A stretch of DNA of 64,000 nt, taken from NCBI GenBank assembly GCA_028690445.1, contig JAQVBE010000001.1:124001-188000 (forward strand). The letters run 5' to 3'. The stretch's first letter is position 1, and each line of letters opens with the position of its first letter. The position numbers and the translations under genes were made by a program. Below the pieces are notes generated by a model. It searched no databases. It was not told the origin of the DNA and was given only the letters and a program-made list of their open reading frames with translations. The stretch is from Aliarcobacter sp. Lineage in GTDB: Bacteria; Campylobacterota; Campylobacteria; Campylobacterales; Arcobacteraceae. Shown here piece by piece: positions 53,406 to 62,922 of this stretch.

Positions 53406-54485
53406 ATGAATAACGAAGATGGATTATTAGAGCTTAGAAATAAACTTGATAATATTGATAATACATTACTTGATTTAATAAATCAAAGAATGAAAATTGT
53501 TCATGAAGTTGGCACTTTAAAAGCGAAAAGTGGTGGAGCGATTTATAGACCTGAACGAGAGAAATCAATTATTGATAGACTTGAAAAAATCAATAATGAA
53601 AATAAGGGACTTTTAAATAGAAGTGCAATTGAAGCACTATTTTTAGAAATTTTTGCCATTTCAAGAAATATTGAATTACCAGAAAATATAGCATATTTAG
53701 GTCCTGAGGGAAGTTTTACCCATCAAGCGGCAGAGAGCCGTTTTGGTGCAATGAGTTCATATATTCCTGTTGGTTCTATAAAAGGAATTTTTAGAGAAGT
53801 TGATACAAAAAAAGTTAAATTTGGTGTGGTTCCAATTGAAAATTCATCAAATGGAATAGTAACTGATACAATAAATTGTTTAAGTACTTATAATTTAAAA
53901 ATTATTGCAGAAGTGATTTTAGATATTCATCATACACTTGCAACTACTTGTGATAAAATAAAAGATATAAAAAGAATTTATTCAAAAGATATTGCATTTG
54001 AGCAATGTAGAAAGTTTTTAACAAATATGGGACTTGATGAAGTTGAACTTATTCCAATTGAATCAACGACAAAAGCTGCAAAAATAGCAGCTAAAGAGCC
54101 TGGAAGTGCAGCTATTTGTCCACATGTTGGAGCAAAATTACATAATCTTCCAATTTTATTTGAAAATATTGAAGACAAAGATAATAATAAAACTAGATTT
54201 TTTATAATTAGCGATTTTGAAAATGCACAAAGTGGAAATGATAAAACTTCAATATTAGTAAAATTTCCTGATAGACAAGGAGTTTTAGTTGAATTTTTAA
54301 CTGATTTTAATGAAGCAGGAATTAATCTGACTAAAATAAAATCGCATATTGTTGAGGGAAATTCAATTTTCTTTATAGACTTTGATGGTCACAAAGATGA
54401 TGAAAACGTTAAAAAAGTTATAGAAAAACACAAAAATAGTGTTAAAATTTTAGGTTCTTATATAAAAGAAATAAATGATATTTAA
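53406..54485 (+). CDS. pheA: Chorismate mutase / prephenate dehydratase
   Basis: 359 residues in three parts: chorismate mutase (about 5-85; LRNKLDNIDNTLLDLINQRM), prephenate dehydratase (about 95-270; YLGPEGSFTHQAA, GVVPIENSSNG) and an ACT domain (about 280-350; KTSILVKFPDRQGVL) for phenylalanine feedback. It makes phenylpyruvate. Confidence 0.96.
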   Translation: MNNEDGLLELRNKLDNIDNTLLDLINQRMKIVHEVGTLKAKSGGAIYRPEREKSIIDRLEKINNENKGLLNRSAIEALFLEIFAISRNIELPENIAYLGPEGSFTHQAAESRFGAMSSYIPVGSIKGIFREVDTKKVKFGVVPIENSSNGIVTDTINCLSTYNLKIIAEVILDIHHTLATTCDKIKDIKRIYSKDIAFEQCRKFLTNMGLDEVELIPIESTTKAAKIAAKEPGSAAICPHVGAKLHNLPILFENIEDKDNNKTRFFIISDFENAQSGNDKTSILVKFPDRQGVLVEFLTDFNEAGINLTKIKSHIVEGNSIFFIDFDGHKDDENVKKVIEKHKNSVKILGSYIKEINDI

Positions 54486-54507
54486 TAAAAATTAATAGGA
54501 AATGTAA

Positions 54508-55614
54508 ATGCAATTTAATCAAGTATTAGAAAATGTTACAACTTATGAAGCTGGAAAACCAATAGAATTAGTTGTTAGAGAATATGGTGTTAATCCAAAT
54601 GATGTTATAAAATTAGCTTCAAATGAAAATCCTTATGGAACAAGCCCAAAAGTTGTAGAAAAGATTAAGCAATTAGTACAAAATATGTTTATTTATCCTG
54701 ATGATTCTATGTATGAATTAAAAGAAGCATTAGCAAATAAATTTGACCTTACAAATAAACACGTAATAATTGGTTCTGGAAGTGACCAAATCTTAGAATA
54801 TTGTGTTCATGCAAAATGTGAAAAAGATTCAAAAATTCTAATGGCAAAAACAACATTTGCAATGTATGAAATTTATGGAAAACAAACGGGTGCAAAAATT
54901 ATAAAAACTGAAGATGACCAACATAATCTTGAGCAATTTTCAAAACTTTATAAAGAGCATGGCGCAGATGTAATATTTTTATGTTTACCAAATAATCCAT
55001 TAGGTGAATGCTTAGATAGAGATGATGTTTATGCTTTTTTAGAAACTGTTGATAAAGAAACTTTAGTTGTTGTTGATGGTGCTTATCAAGAGTATGCAGC
55101 TTTTAAAGATGAGAAAAAAAGAATAAATGCAAAAGATTTAATTGCAAATTTTCCAAATGCAATTTATTTAGGAACTTTCTCAAAAGCTTATGCACTTGGT
55201 GGAATGAGAGTTGGATATGGTATTGCTCAACCTGAGATTATTAATACTTTATATAAATTAAGAGCTCCATTTAATATTACAACTTTAACACTAGCAGCTG
55301 CAATTGAAGCACTAAAAGATGAAGAGTTTGTAACGAAATGTATTGCTAAAAATTTTGAAGAGATGACAAGATATGAAGATTATGCTAATTCAAGAGGTTT
55401 TGAATTTATTCCTTCATATACAAATTTTATTACAATTAAATTTGGTGATAAATTTGTATCAAAAGTTGTTGCTCAAAAGCTACTTGAAAAAGGTGTAATA
55501 GTTAGAGACTTAACTGGATATGGACAAAATGCAATTAGAATTACAATAGGAAGAAACGAGCAAAATACAAAAGTATTTGAACAATTAGACGAAGTATTAG
55601 AAAAATTAAAATAA
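54508..55614 (+). CDS. hisC: Histidinol-phosphate aminotransferase
   Basis: 368 residues. PLP motifs: [24 protein letters not shown] and the Lys in [17 protein letters not shown]. In this lineage it may also aminate aromatic keto acids, given pheA next door (inference). Confidence 0.93.
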   Translation: MQFNQVLENVTTYEAGKPIELVVREYGVNPNDVIKLASNENPYGTSPKVVEKIKQLVQNMFIYPDDSMYELKEALANKFDLTNKHVIIGSGSDQILEYCVHAKCEKDSKILMAKTTFAMYEIYGKQTGAKIIKTEDDQHNLEQFSKLYKEHGADVIFLCLPNNPLGECLDRDDVYAFLETVDKETLVVVDGAYQEYAAFKDEKKRINAKDLIANFPNAIYLGTFSKAYALGGMRVGYGIAQPEIINTLYKLRAPFNITTLTLAAAIEALKDEEFVTKCIAKNFEEMTRYEDYANSRGFEFIPSYTNFITIKFGDKFVSKVVAQKLLEKGVIVRDLTGYGQNAIRITIGRNEQNTKVFEQLDEVLEKLK

Positions 55615-55626
55615 AGTATTAAATAA

Positions 55627-57432
55627 ATGGAAATAAAAGATAAATCAGTAAAAGAGTTAGACGCGTTATCACAAGACATAAGAGATAGAATTATTGATGT
55701 GGTATCAAGAAAGGGTGGGCATTTTTCATCTACCCTTGGTGCGGTTGAGTTAACTCTTGGAATGCATTATGTATTTGATGTATATAGTGATCCTTTTATT
55801 TTCGATGTTTCACACCAATGTTATCCCCACAAACTTTTAACTGGACGTTGGGAAGAGTTTGAAACTGTAAGACAATTTGGAGGACTTAGTGGTTTTACAA
55901 AACCAAAAGAGAGTCCTGCTGATTATTTTGTAGCTGGTCATAGTTCAACTTCTATTTCATTAGCTGTGGGAGCTGCTAAAGCGATCGCCCTTAAAAAAGA
56001 GAATAGAGTACCAGTTGTTATGATTGGAGATGGCTCAATGACTGCTGGGATGGTTTATGAGGCTTTAAATGAACTTGGTGACATAAAACTTCCAGTTGTA
56101 ATTATTTTAAATGATAATGAAATGTCAATTGCTAAACCAATTGGGGCTATTTCAAAATATCTTTCAAAACTTCTAGCAGGTAAATATTATCAAGGTTTCA
56201 AGACAAAAGTTGATAAATTTATTAAAAAAAATATGCCAGAGGGAACTATTTACATTGCAAAAAGAATGGAAGAAGCTTTAAAACTCATAACTCCTGGAAT
56301 TTTGTTTGAAGAAATGGGAATTGATTATATTGGTCCTATTGATGGTCATGATATTGCTGAAATAATTGATACTTTACAAATCGCAAAAGCTATGGGAAAA
56401 CCTGTGATTGTTCATGCAAGAACTGTAAAAGGAAAAGGTTATCCTATTGCTGAAGGTCAACATGAGCATTGGCATGGAGTAGGTCCTTTTAATGTTGAAG
56501 ATGGAGTTTTTATTAAAAAAGAGGGACCTAAAGTAGCAACTGCTGTATTTGCTGATGCTTTAATAGATTTAGCAAATAAATATGAAAACATTGTGGGAGT
56601 TACAGCTGCAATGCCTAGTGGTACAGGAATAAACAAACTTATGGAGAAATTTCCAGATAGATTTTGGGATGTGGCAATTGCTGAACAACATGCGGTAACT
56701 TCAATGGCAGCAATGGCAAAAGAGGGATTTAAACCATATATTACTATTTATTCTACATTTCTACAAAGAGGATTTGATCAAATAATTCATGATGTTTGTT
56801 TAATGAATTTGCCTGTTGTATTTGCAATGGATAGAGCTGGGATGGTTGGAAATGATGGAGAAACACATCAAGGAGTTTTTGATATTTCATATTTAAGATT
56901 TATACCAAATATGGTTTTATTTGCTCCAAGAGATAATGAGACTCTTATTCAAGGTTTAGAGTTTGCATATACTTTAACAAGTCCTAGTGCAATTAGATAT
57001 CCAAGAGGTTACTTTAAAGAGTTAGTTTATAATTCAACACCATTTACTTTAGGAAAAGCAGAATTACTAAAAGATGGAAGTTCTAATAAGCTATTTATTG
57101 GATATGGAGCTGGGGTAAGTCGTGCTATTGATACTGAAGTTTTGCATGGAGAAGATATCGCAATTTTGGATTTAAGATTTGTAAAACCAATAGACAAAAA
57201 TATATTAATTGAATTGTCAAAAAAATATGATAATTGGTATGTATTTAGTGATTCTCAAAAACAAGGTGGAGTTGCGAGTGCAATTTTAGAAGTTTTAAAT
57301 GATGAAAAAATCCATAATATTCAAGTAATAACTTTTGAATATGCAGATAGTTTCATAGAACATGGCGAGACAAAGCAAGTTGAAGAAAGTTTGGGTTTAT
57401 TACCAGAGCAACTTGTATTAAAAGTTAAATAA
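55627..57432 (+). CDS. dxs: 1-deoxy-D-xylulose-5-phosphate synthase
   Basis: 601 residues. Thiamine-diphosphate motif GDGSMTAGMVYEALN, GPIDGHD, and the transketolase-like middle with AEQHAVT and DRAGMVGNDGETHQG. First step of the MEP route to isoprenoids. The stop overlaps the next ATG (TAATG). Confidence 0.96.
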   Translation: MEIKDKSVKELDALSQDIRDRIIDVVSRKGGHFSSTLGAVELTLGMHYVFDVYSDPFIFDVSHQCYPHKLLTGRWEEFETVRQFGGLSGFTKPKESPADYFVAGHSSTSISLAVGAAKAIALKKENRVPVVMIGDGSMTAGMVYEALNELGDIKLPVVIILNDNEMSIAKPIGAISKYLSKLLAGKYYQGFKTKVDKFIKKNMPEGTIYIAKRMEEALKLITPGILFEEMGIDYIGPIDGHDIAEIIDTLQIAKAMGKPVIVHARTVKGKGYPIAEGQHEHWHGVGPFNVEDGVFIKKEGPKVATAVFADALIDLANKYENIVGVTAAMPSGTGINKLMEKFPDRFWDVAIAEQHAVTSMAAMAKEGFKPYITIYSTFLQRGFDQIIHDVCLMNLPVVFAMDRAGMVGNDGETHQGVFDISYLRFIPNMVLFAPRDNETLIQGLEFAYTLTSPSAIRYPRGYFKELVYNSTPFTLGKAELLKDGSSNKLFIGYGAGVSRAIDTEVLHGEDIAILDLRFVKPIDKNILIELSKKYDNWYVFSDSQKQGGVASAILEVLNDEKIHNIQVITFEYADSFIEHGETKQVEESLGLLPEQLVLKVK

Positions 57433-57902
57433 TGAATGATAATTTAACTAACTTATTACAGAATTCTTCTCTAAAAGAAATATTGGAAGTTGTAGAAGCT
57501 AAATTAAAAATAAGTGAAGAAGCTGATTTCTGGAAAGAAAAAATATTACCTTTTTGTGAAGCAACTTTATCAGTATTAATACCTTTAAAAGAGCAAAATT
57601 TATTATTTACTCCTGAGGGGAAAATAGTAATGTCACTGGATAGTTTACTCTTTTATAGATGGAGTGATTTAGTTTGTTTAAAAACATTAGCATTTATAAT
57701 AGAACAAAGCAATGAACAAAATAAATTAGTTAGAACAGAGTATAAAAATGTAGAGTATAAAACAATTAATTTAGAAAAATTAGGAGTTTATTTATCTTCT
57801 AATAAAGTCAATTTAGTTGATGAAGATAGTCTTGACTTCCCCCTTTCAATTTACAATATTCATCAAGGGATGATTACTGTAATTAAAAATCTTTTTAAAT
57901 AA
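57432..57902 (+). CDS. Conserved-looking hypothetical protein after dxs
   Basis: 156 residues, soluble and helical, with no motif I recognise; features are a WKEKILPFCEATLSVLIPL stretch and a closing FPLSIYNIHQGMITV. Translationally coupled to dxs by a shared base. The next gene is convergent. Confidence 0.6.
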   Translation: MNDNLTNLLQNSSLKEILEVVEAKLKISEEADFWKEKILPFCEATLSVLIPLKEQNLLFTPEGKIVMSLDSLLFYRWSDLVCLKTLAFIIEQSNEQNKLVRTEYKNVEYKTINLEKLGVYLSSNKVNLVDEDSLDFPLSIYNIHQGMITVIKNLFK

Positions 57903-57926
57903 TCTTTATAAATTAGAGATTTCCCT

Positions 57927-58472
57927 CTAAAGATAAGGCTTTAATTTTTCAACACATAATCCCATGGCAGTACTTTCATATCCTGTAACACTTTTAATAT
58001 ATGGTTTACAAAATCCTTCAACCATTATTGCACCTGCTTTTCCAAAACATTCTTCTGAATCTAAATACTCTTGCATATGGTTTTTATCAAATTTCTCAAA
58101 CTCATAAGTTGTAATAGATATATCAATTAGTTCTTTTTCTTTTGATTTGTAAATCATACAAGTTATAACTGAAGTTTTATTTCCGCTTTGAAGTTCTAGC
58201 ATAGCTTTTGCATCAGCTAAATCTTTTGCTTTTCTTAAAAGTTTTCCTTCACAAGTTACAACAGAGTCAGCAACTAATAAAGGCATATCTTTAATTCCAT
58301 GTTTTTTATAAAGTTCATCAAACTTTCCAATAGTAGCTTCATAACAAAATGATTTAGGATTTGTTGTAATTATAGAATCCTCATCAAAATCTCCACCATT
58401 TTGAATAAAATTTATGCCAAAATTTTTTAAAATTAATGCTCGCGTAGGTGAATTTGAACCAAGTCTAATCAA
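57927..58472 (-). CDS. maf: Maf-family nucleotide pyrophosphatase
   Basis: 181 residues: LGSNSPTRALILKNFGI (the S-x-S-P-R-R type start, here with T), LLVADSVVTCEGK with the catalytic Asp, and KAGAIMVEG. Maf proteins clear non-canonical nucleotides. The usual Arg pair after Pro is partly changed (PTRA). Confidence 0.85.
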   Translation of the reverse strand: MIRLGSNSPTRALILKNFGINFIQNGGDFDEDSIITTNPKSFCYEATIGKFDELYKKHGIKDMPLLVADSVVTCEGKLLRKAKDLADAKAMLELQSGNKTSVITCMIYKSKEKELIDISITTYEFEKFDKNHMQEYLDSEECFGKAGAIMVEGFCKPYIKSVTGYESTAMGLCVEKLKPYL

Positions 58473-58509
58473 ATTAAGCCCTTTTTATTTGGATTATACA
58501 CAATTTGAA

Positions 58510-58515
58510 TATAAT
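58510..58515 (+). promoter_or_regulatory. -10 box of the permease gene at 58557
   Basis: TATAAT in GAATATAATTGCC, about 40 bases before the ATG, in the divergent space shared with maf. Confidence 0.45.
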
Positions 58516-58556
58516 TGCCTTTTAAAATTTAGACCAAAAATAAAGAGTTAAATTAA

Positions 58557-59846
58557 ATGTCATTTTTGTCAAAAATATCTGGTTTACTAATCTTTCTTTC
58601 TTTTTTAACAACTTTATATTCTTATTTCTTTAATGAGAAATTATTAATCTTTGCAGGAATTTTTGCATGGATTTCATTTTTGATACTTTTTTCTTCTCTT
58701 AAAAATAAAAAAATTATTATAGTTTTATTAATATTGAGTTTTTTAGCTTTTTTTGTTTCATATTTTAATGGTTTTAAAATCGATTTTATAAAAGTATTTA
58801 CAGTAAATCAATATTTATTAACGCTATTAATTGCAGTTGGATTTTTAAGACTTATTGCAACTCCCAAAAAAGAGAAAAATTTCCAACTTCCAAAAGGTAA
58901 AAAATCTTTTATAAAAACATATTTAAGTGTACATCTTTTTGGTTCAGTTATAAATATATCCTCACTTATTTTGGTGGCAGATAAAATGTATAAAAAAGCA
59001 CCTTTGACAAATATTCAAGTTGTTTTATTAACAAGAGCCTTTGCAAGTGATGCTTATTGGTCTCCTTTTTTTGTAGCATTTGCAGCAGCTATTACTTATG
59101 CTCCTAATTTAGATACATCTGTGATTTTATTAAACGGAATAGTTTTATCAATGTTCGCTTTTTTAATTACATATTATGAAGTAAACAATAATAAAGAGTT
59201 TAATATAGATGAATTTAGAGGTTATCCTTTATCTTTTGAAAGTCTATATTTGCCATTTATGTTAGCTTTATTAGTTTTAATTACTAACTATTTTTTCCCA
59301 AATATCAAAGTGATTGTTTTGATTTCTACTTATTCAATATTGATGTGTTTATTTATTCTGCCTATAACAAAAGGCTTAAGTAAATCTTTTTCTAAATTGG
59401 CTTTTTATATAAGTGATGAATTGCCAAAAATGAAAACTGAAATGTCACTTTTTTTAGTTGCAGGAATGTTTGGAATTTCTATTAGTTCCATATTAATTGC
59501 TATGAATTTAGAGTTGCCTTTTGAAATTTTTGATTGGCAAATTGCTTCAATATTACTTTTCATATTTATTATTTTAGCTTTTGTAGGAATTCATCCAATT
59601 ATAACTATTGCAATAATTGGGGATTTTTTAAGTGGAGTAAATCATACTCTTTTAGCTTTGACCTTTTTAATGGCTTGGTCAACAACTGTCTCAACATCCC
59701 CTTTTTCAGGCTTAAACTTAACGGTTGTTGCAAGATATGATTTTTCTGCAAAAGAGATATTTAAATTAAATATTTTTTATGCTTTTAAAATGTATTTAAT
59801 TTGTATTGTATGTCTATTTATTTTATCAAAATATTTAGGTTTATAA
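58557..59846 (+). CDS. Polytopic permease, possibly ion-transporter type
   Basis: 429 residues with about twelve membrane helices. Small-residue motifs near the middle (RAFASDAYWSPFF) and second half (FVGIHPIITIAIIGDFL, STTVSTSPFSGLNLT) recall the re-entrant hairpins of ion-transporter superfamily carriers. Family and substrate not identified. Confidence 0.6.
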   Translation: MSFLSKISGLLIFLSFLTTLYSYFFNEKLLIFAGIFAWISFLILFSSLKNKKIIIVLLILSFLAFFVSYFNGFKIDFIKVFTVNQYLLTLLIAVGFLRLIATPKKEKNFQLPKGKKSFIKTYLSVHLFGSVINISSLILVADKMYKKAPLTNIQVVLLTRAFASDAYWSPFFVAFAAAITYAPNLDTSVILLNGIVLSMFAFLITYYEVNNNKEFNIDEFRGYPLSFESLYLPFMLALLVLITNYFFPNIKVIVLISTYSILMCLFILPITKGLSKSFSKLAFYISDELPKMKTEMSLFLVAGMFGISISSILIAMNLELPFEIFDWQIASILLFIFIILAFVGIHPIITIAIIGDFLSGVNHTLLALTFLMAWSTTVSTSPFSGLNLTVVARYDFSAKEIFKLNIFYAFKMYLICIVCLFILSKYLGL

Positions 59847-60007
59847 AAAATCATACATATATCATTTTATTTTTATAGAATTCTAGAAATATTAGTAGAT
59901 ACGCAGCTATTCGTACTCTTTCTGCTTCCTAGATTTAAGAACTGTGTATTTACTTTATTTTTATCATTATTAGTTACAATTATCCTAAATTATTTTAAGT
60001 GATTTAT

Positions 60008-60934
60008 ATGAATCTATTTTTTATTTTATTAGGAAAAATTTCCCCTTTATATCTAAATATTGCAATTGGATATATTCTAACAAGGTATTTTAGGGTTAAA
60101 CGAAATTTTATAGCTACCTTGCTTATATATATTTTAGGACCAATTGTAATTCTTTTTGCAACTTTATCTATTGAACTAAACTTACAACTGCTTTTCTTAC
60201 CTTTATTTGTTTTCTTTTTTGGAACTACAATTGCTTTTTATATACTAAAAAAATATAAAGATGATTGGAATGATGCTAGTATAAATACTTTATCATTTAC
60301 TTGCGGAACGGGAAATACTGGATATTTTGGAATTCCTTTATCCATGATTTTATTAAGTCCTGAATCTGCAAATATTTTTATTTTTGCAACACTTGGGTCA
60401 TTATTATATGAAAATACAACAGGTTTTTATGTAACTGCAAAGGGAAGTTTTACAGCAAAACAATCTATTATTAAAGTAATTAAACTTCCCCTTTTATATG
60501 CCTTTATTTTAGGTCTTTGTTTAAATATTTTAGGATTTAGAACTCCTGAACATATTATTCCTTATTTTGAAGATTTTAAATGGTCTTATGGAATATTAGG
60601 AATGATGATGCTAGGAATGGGAATGAAAGGATTTAATTTAAAAGCTGATGTCGATATAAAATATCTAAGAATTGCATATTTTTATAAATTTATTTTTTGG
60701 CCAGCTGTTATATTATTCATTATTTTTATAGATAAAAGTTTTCTAGGTTTTTTAAATGAAGAAGTTTATAAAGTTCTATTTTTATTTTCAGTTGTTCCAC
60801 TTGCAGGAAATACTGTAACACTTGCAGTATTATTAAAGGCAAGACCTGAAAAAGCTTCCTTTACAGTTCTTTTAAGCACTTTAATATCAGTTATTTATAT
60901 ACCGATAGTTTTGATTATATATAGTGGGTTTTAG
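60008..60934 (+). CDS. AEC-family (auxin efflux carrier-like) transporter
   Basis: 308 residues from ATG 60008; a GTG at 59999 would add three residues. About ten helices, with PLYLNIAIGYIL, FTCGTGNTGYFGIPL (the N-x-G-x-x-G-x-P motif of the family) and a late PLAGNTVTLAVLLKA. Substrates are usually organic acids. The 150 bases before it (59847-59998) have nothing recognisable. Confidence 0.85.
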   Translation: MNLFFILLGKISPLYLNIAIGYILTRYFRVKRNFIATLLIYILGPIVILFATLSIELNLQLLFLPLFVFFFGTTIAFYILKKYKDDWNDASINTLSFTCGTGNTGYFGIPLSMILLSPESANIFIFATLGSLLYENTTGFYVTAKGSFTAKQSIIKVIKLPLLYAFILGLCLNILGFRTPEHIIPYFEDFKWSYGILGMMMLGMGMKGFNLKADVDIKYLRIAYFYKFIFWPAVILFIIFIDKSFLGFLNEEVYKVLFLFSVVPLAGNTVTLAVLLKARPEKASFTVLLSTLISVIYIPIVLIIYSGF

Positions 60935-60958
60935 AAGAATTAATTCATAATTCTTCTA
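60932..60958. terminator. Hairpin between the AEC gene and the NlpC/P60 gene
   Basis: TAGAAGAATTA pairs with TAATTCTTCTA (11 bp) over a 5-base loop, overlapping both convergent stops. No long T-run. Confidence 0.5.
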
Positions 60959-61587
60959 GCAGTCCAATAAGCATCTTTATAAAAAGGTTTGTCTAATTTT
61001 GAAAATTGGATACCATTAATTGATGAGTGTAAAAAAGCACCATCTCCCATGTAAATTCCAACATGTTTATCTCTTTTACTAGTTTTGAAAAAAACTAAAT
61101 CACCCATTTTAAGGTCAGCTTTTTTAACTTCAGTTCCTACATTTACTTGTGTTAAAGTAGTTCTTGGTAATTCAATACCAAATTTTTCTTTAAAAGCTTT
61201 TTGTGTAAAAGCAGAACAATCTATACCTGTTCTTGAAGTTCCACCCATTTTATATTTAACATTTTTCCAATCGTTATAAAAATCAACGAAGGCTTGTTTT
61301 TTTGTTAAAATTCTTGAATTTAAAGATTCAACTTTTTCAGTATCATCTAAAACCAATTTATCATAATCTTTTTTACTTATAGTAGGCTCATATTTTGAAT
61401 GAGGTCTATTTTTAAGTTTATTATTCTCTTCTGCTTCATAAGATGATTTATAATCATTATAAGATATGCTAGAAGCATTCAAATTACTGTTTTTTATCTT
61501 ATTGTTCTCTTCTATTTGAATATTCTTGTTACTACAAGCTGTAAGTAATAACATAATTGGTAGAAGTATAAAAGTCTTCTTTATCAC
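60940..61587 (-). CDS. NlpC/P60 lipoprotein (peptidoglycan endopeptidase)
   Basis: 215 residues from GTG 61587; a frame from 61638 runs into the previous gene and spoils the signal, whereas GTG follows AGGAG and gives a clean lipobox (LLTAC). Catalytic region: TGIDCSAFTQ (Cys) and RDKHVGIYMGDG (His), YKMGGTSRTG before. It likely cuts stem peptides in the cell wall. Tandem with a second copy upstream (23 bases apart). Confidence 0.88.
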   Translation of the reverse strand: MIKKTFILLPIMLLLTACSNKNIQIEENNKIKNSNLNASSISYNDYKSSYEAEENNKLKNRPHSKYEPTISKKDYDKLVLDDTEKVESLNSRILTKKQAFVDFYNDWKNVKYKMGGTSRTGIDCSAFTQKAFKEKFGIELPRTTLTQVNVGTEVKKADLKMGDLVFFKTSKRDKHVGIYMGDGAFLHSSINGIQFSKLDKPFYKDAYWTARRIMN

Positions 61588-61610
61588 TAATTCTCCTTTT
61601 ATAATAAAAT

Positions 61611-62216
61611 TTAATCGATAATTCTTTGTGCCTTCCAATAGCTTTTGCTAAAATAAGAATTACTTAATTCGGAAATTGTCACACCAATCTTTGTTGAGGC
61701 ATGAACAAATAATCCATCTTCAAGATATATGCCAACATGGTTTATATCATCACCTGTTTTGAAGAATACTAAATCTCCACTTAGTAATTGACCTTTATCT
61801 ATTTCTTTCCCAACCTGAGACTGTAAAAGGGTTGTTCTTGGTACAGATAAATTAAATTTCTCTTTAAAGGCTTTTTGTATAAAACCAGAGCAATCAATTC
61901 CGCTTTTTGAATCACCACCTAATTTATATTCTACACCCTCCCATTCACTATAAAAATCGAATAGTTCTAAGTTTAAATCTATTCGTTCATTCTGATAGCT
62001 TAAAGAGTCTAGGTTTTTCTTTGATTTCATAATTTCTTTATACTTTTTAAATTTCATATCTCTTTGTCTTATAGTGTTTTCCAAAGAAGCACTTTGAAAT
62101 ATGTATTCACCATTTTGTGATGATAAACTATTATCATCATTATTTTTAAGTGAACACCCTGCCATTATAAGTGACAAAATAAGAAATAGTAAAAAGTTTT
62201 TAAAATATATAATCAA
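61611..62216 (-). CDS. NlpC/P60 lipoprotein, second copy
   Basis: 201 residues. Lipobox IMAGC (Cys about 21), then a spacer, then KSGIDCSGFIQ (Cys) and INHVGIYLEDG (His). Same layout as the downstream gene (KEKFxLSVPRTTL in both), so they arose by duplication and diverged mainly in the linker. Confidence 0.9.
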   Translation of the reverse strand: MIIYFKNFLLFLILSLIMAGCSLKNNDDNSLSSQNGEYIFQSASLENTIRQRDMKFKKYKEIMKSKKNLDSLSYQNERIDLNLELFDFYSEWEGVEYKLGGDSKSGIDCSGFIQKAFKEKFNLSVPRTTLLQSQVGKEIDKGQLLSGDLVFFKTGDDINHVGIYLEDGLFVHASTKIGVTISELSNSYFSKSYWKAQRIID

Positions 62217-62299
62217 ATTAAATACCTTTTAAATTATAGGTTTCCGACTTTAATAGTATTAAAAAATAAAACATATGTCAAGTTTTAATCTCTATTTTG

Positions 62300-62305
62300 T
62301 ATAAT
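62300..62305 (+). promoter_or_regulatory. -10 box of the lipoprotein gene at 62332
   Basis: TATAAT preceded by TTTTG, 26 bases before the TTG start, which has AAAGGA ahead of it. Confidence 0.5.
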
Positions 62306-62331
62306 ATAATTATAAAAACAAAGGACTAATT

Positions 62332-62898
62332 TTGAGAAAAATTATATATTTATCATTATTTTTACTGTTAGGTGGTTGTTCTTCGGTAGAAAATAATTCT
62401 ATTGATAATATTCAAATTTTTAAAAATAATAAAAAGAATTTTACATACGATTCTTGTACAAAATTCTCTTATATTTCACAAAATGAAGAAGAAAAATATG
62501 GAAAATTATTTTATGAGTACATAAACTTAGATTCAAATTGTTCTTGGAATGGAATGTCAAGAGGATTTTTTGATGATTTGTTCAAATCAACATTAAAGAT
62601 TAAAAAGATTAAAAATATTGAAAGAATTGAATATAAAAATTATGAATTTAGTACTTATATTATAGATGATAAATATTATATGAATTTAATTTACAGTTAT
62701 TCTGTATATGAAGATTTTTTTATTATTGATTATGAAGGAAAACTTTTTGATGAAATGATTAGGTTATATGATAAAAATTATATAAATAAATATACAAATG
62801 AGCCTAGATTTAATTCTAATTATTCGAATAGTTTAGTAAGGATGAATATTTTAAATGGGTATTTTTCTAAGCAGGGTGAATCAGATTTTGGGAATTAG
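62332..62898 (+). CDS. Hypothetical lipoprotein
   Basis: 188 residues from TTG. Signal peptide with lipobox LLGGC (Cys 16). The mature part is rich in Asn, Tyr and Lys, with Cys at about 37 and 65. No family recognised. It is divergent from the NlpC/P60 pair. Confidence 0.7.
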   Translation: MRKIIYLSLFLLLGGCSSVENNSIDNIQIFKNNKKNFTYDSCTKFSYISQNEEEKYGKLFYEYINLDSNCSWNGMSRGFFDDLFKSTLKIKKIKNIERIEYKNYEFSTYIIDDKYYMNLIYSYSVYEDFFIIDYEGKLFDEMIRLYDKNYINKYTNEPRFNSNYSNSLVRMNILNGYFSKQGESDFGN

Positions 62899-62920
62899 AG
62901 GATTTATTAAAATCCTCTAA
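62895..62920. terminator. Hairpin between the lipoprotein and alaS
   Basis: TTAGAGGATTT (62895-62905) pairs with AAATCCTCTAA (62910-62920), 11 bp, loop ATTA. It overlaps the lipoprotein stop and lies at the alaS end; no long T-run. Confidence 0.6.
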
Positions 62921-62922
62921 AA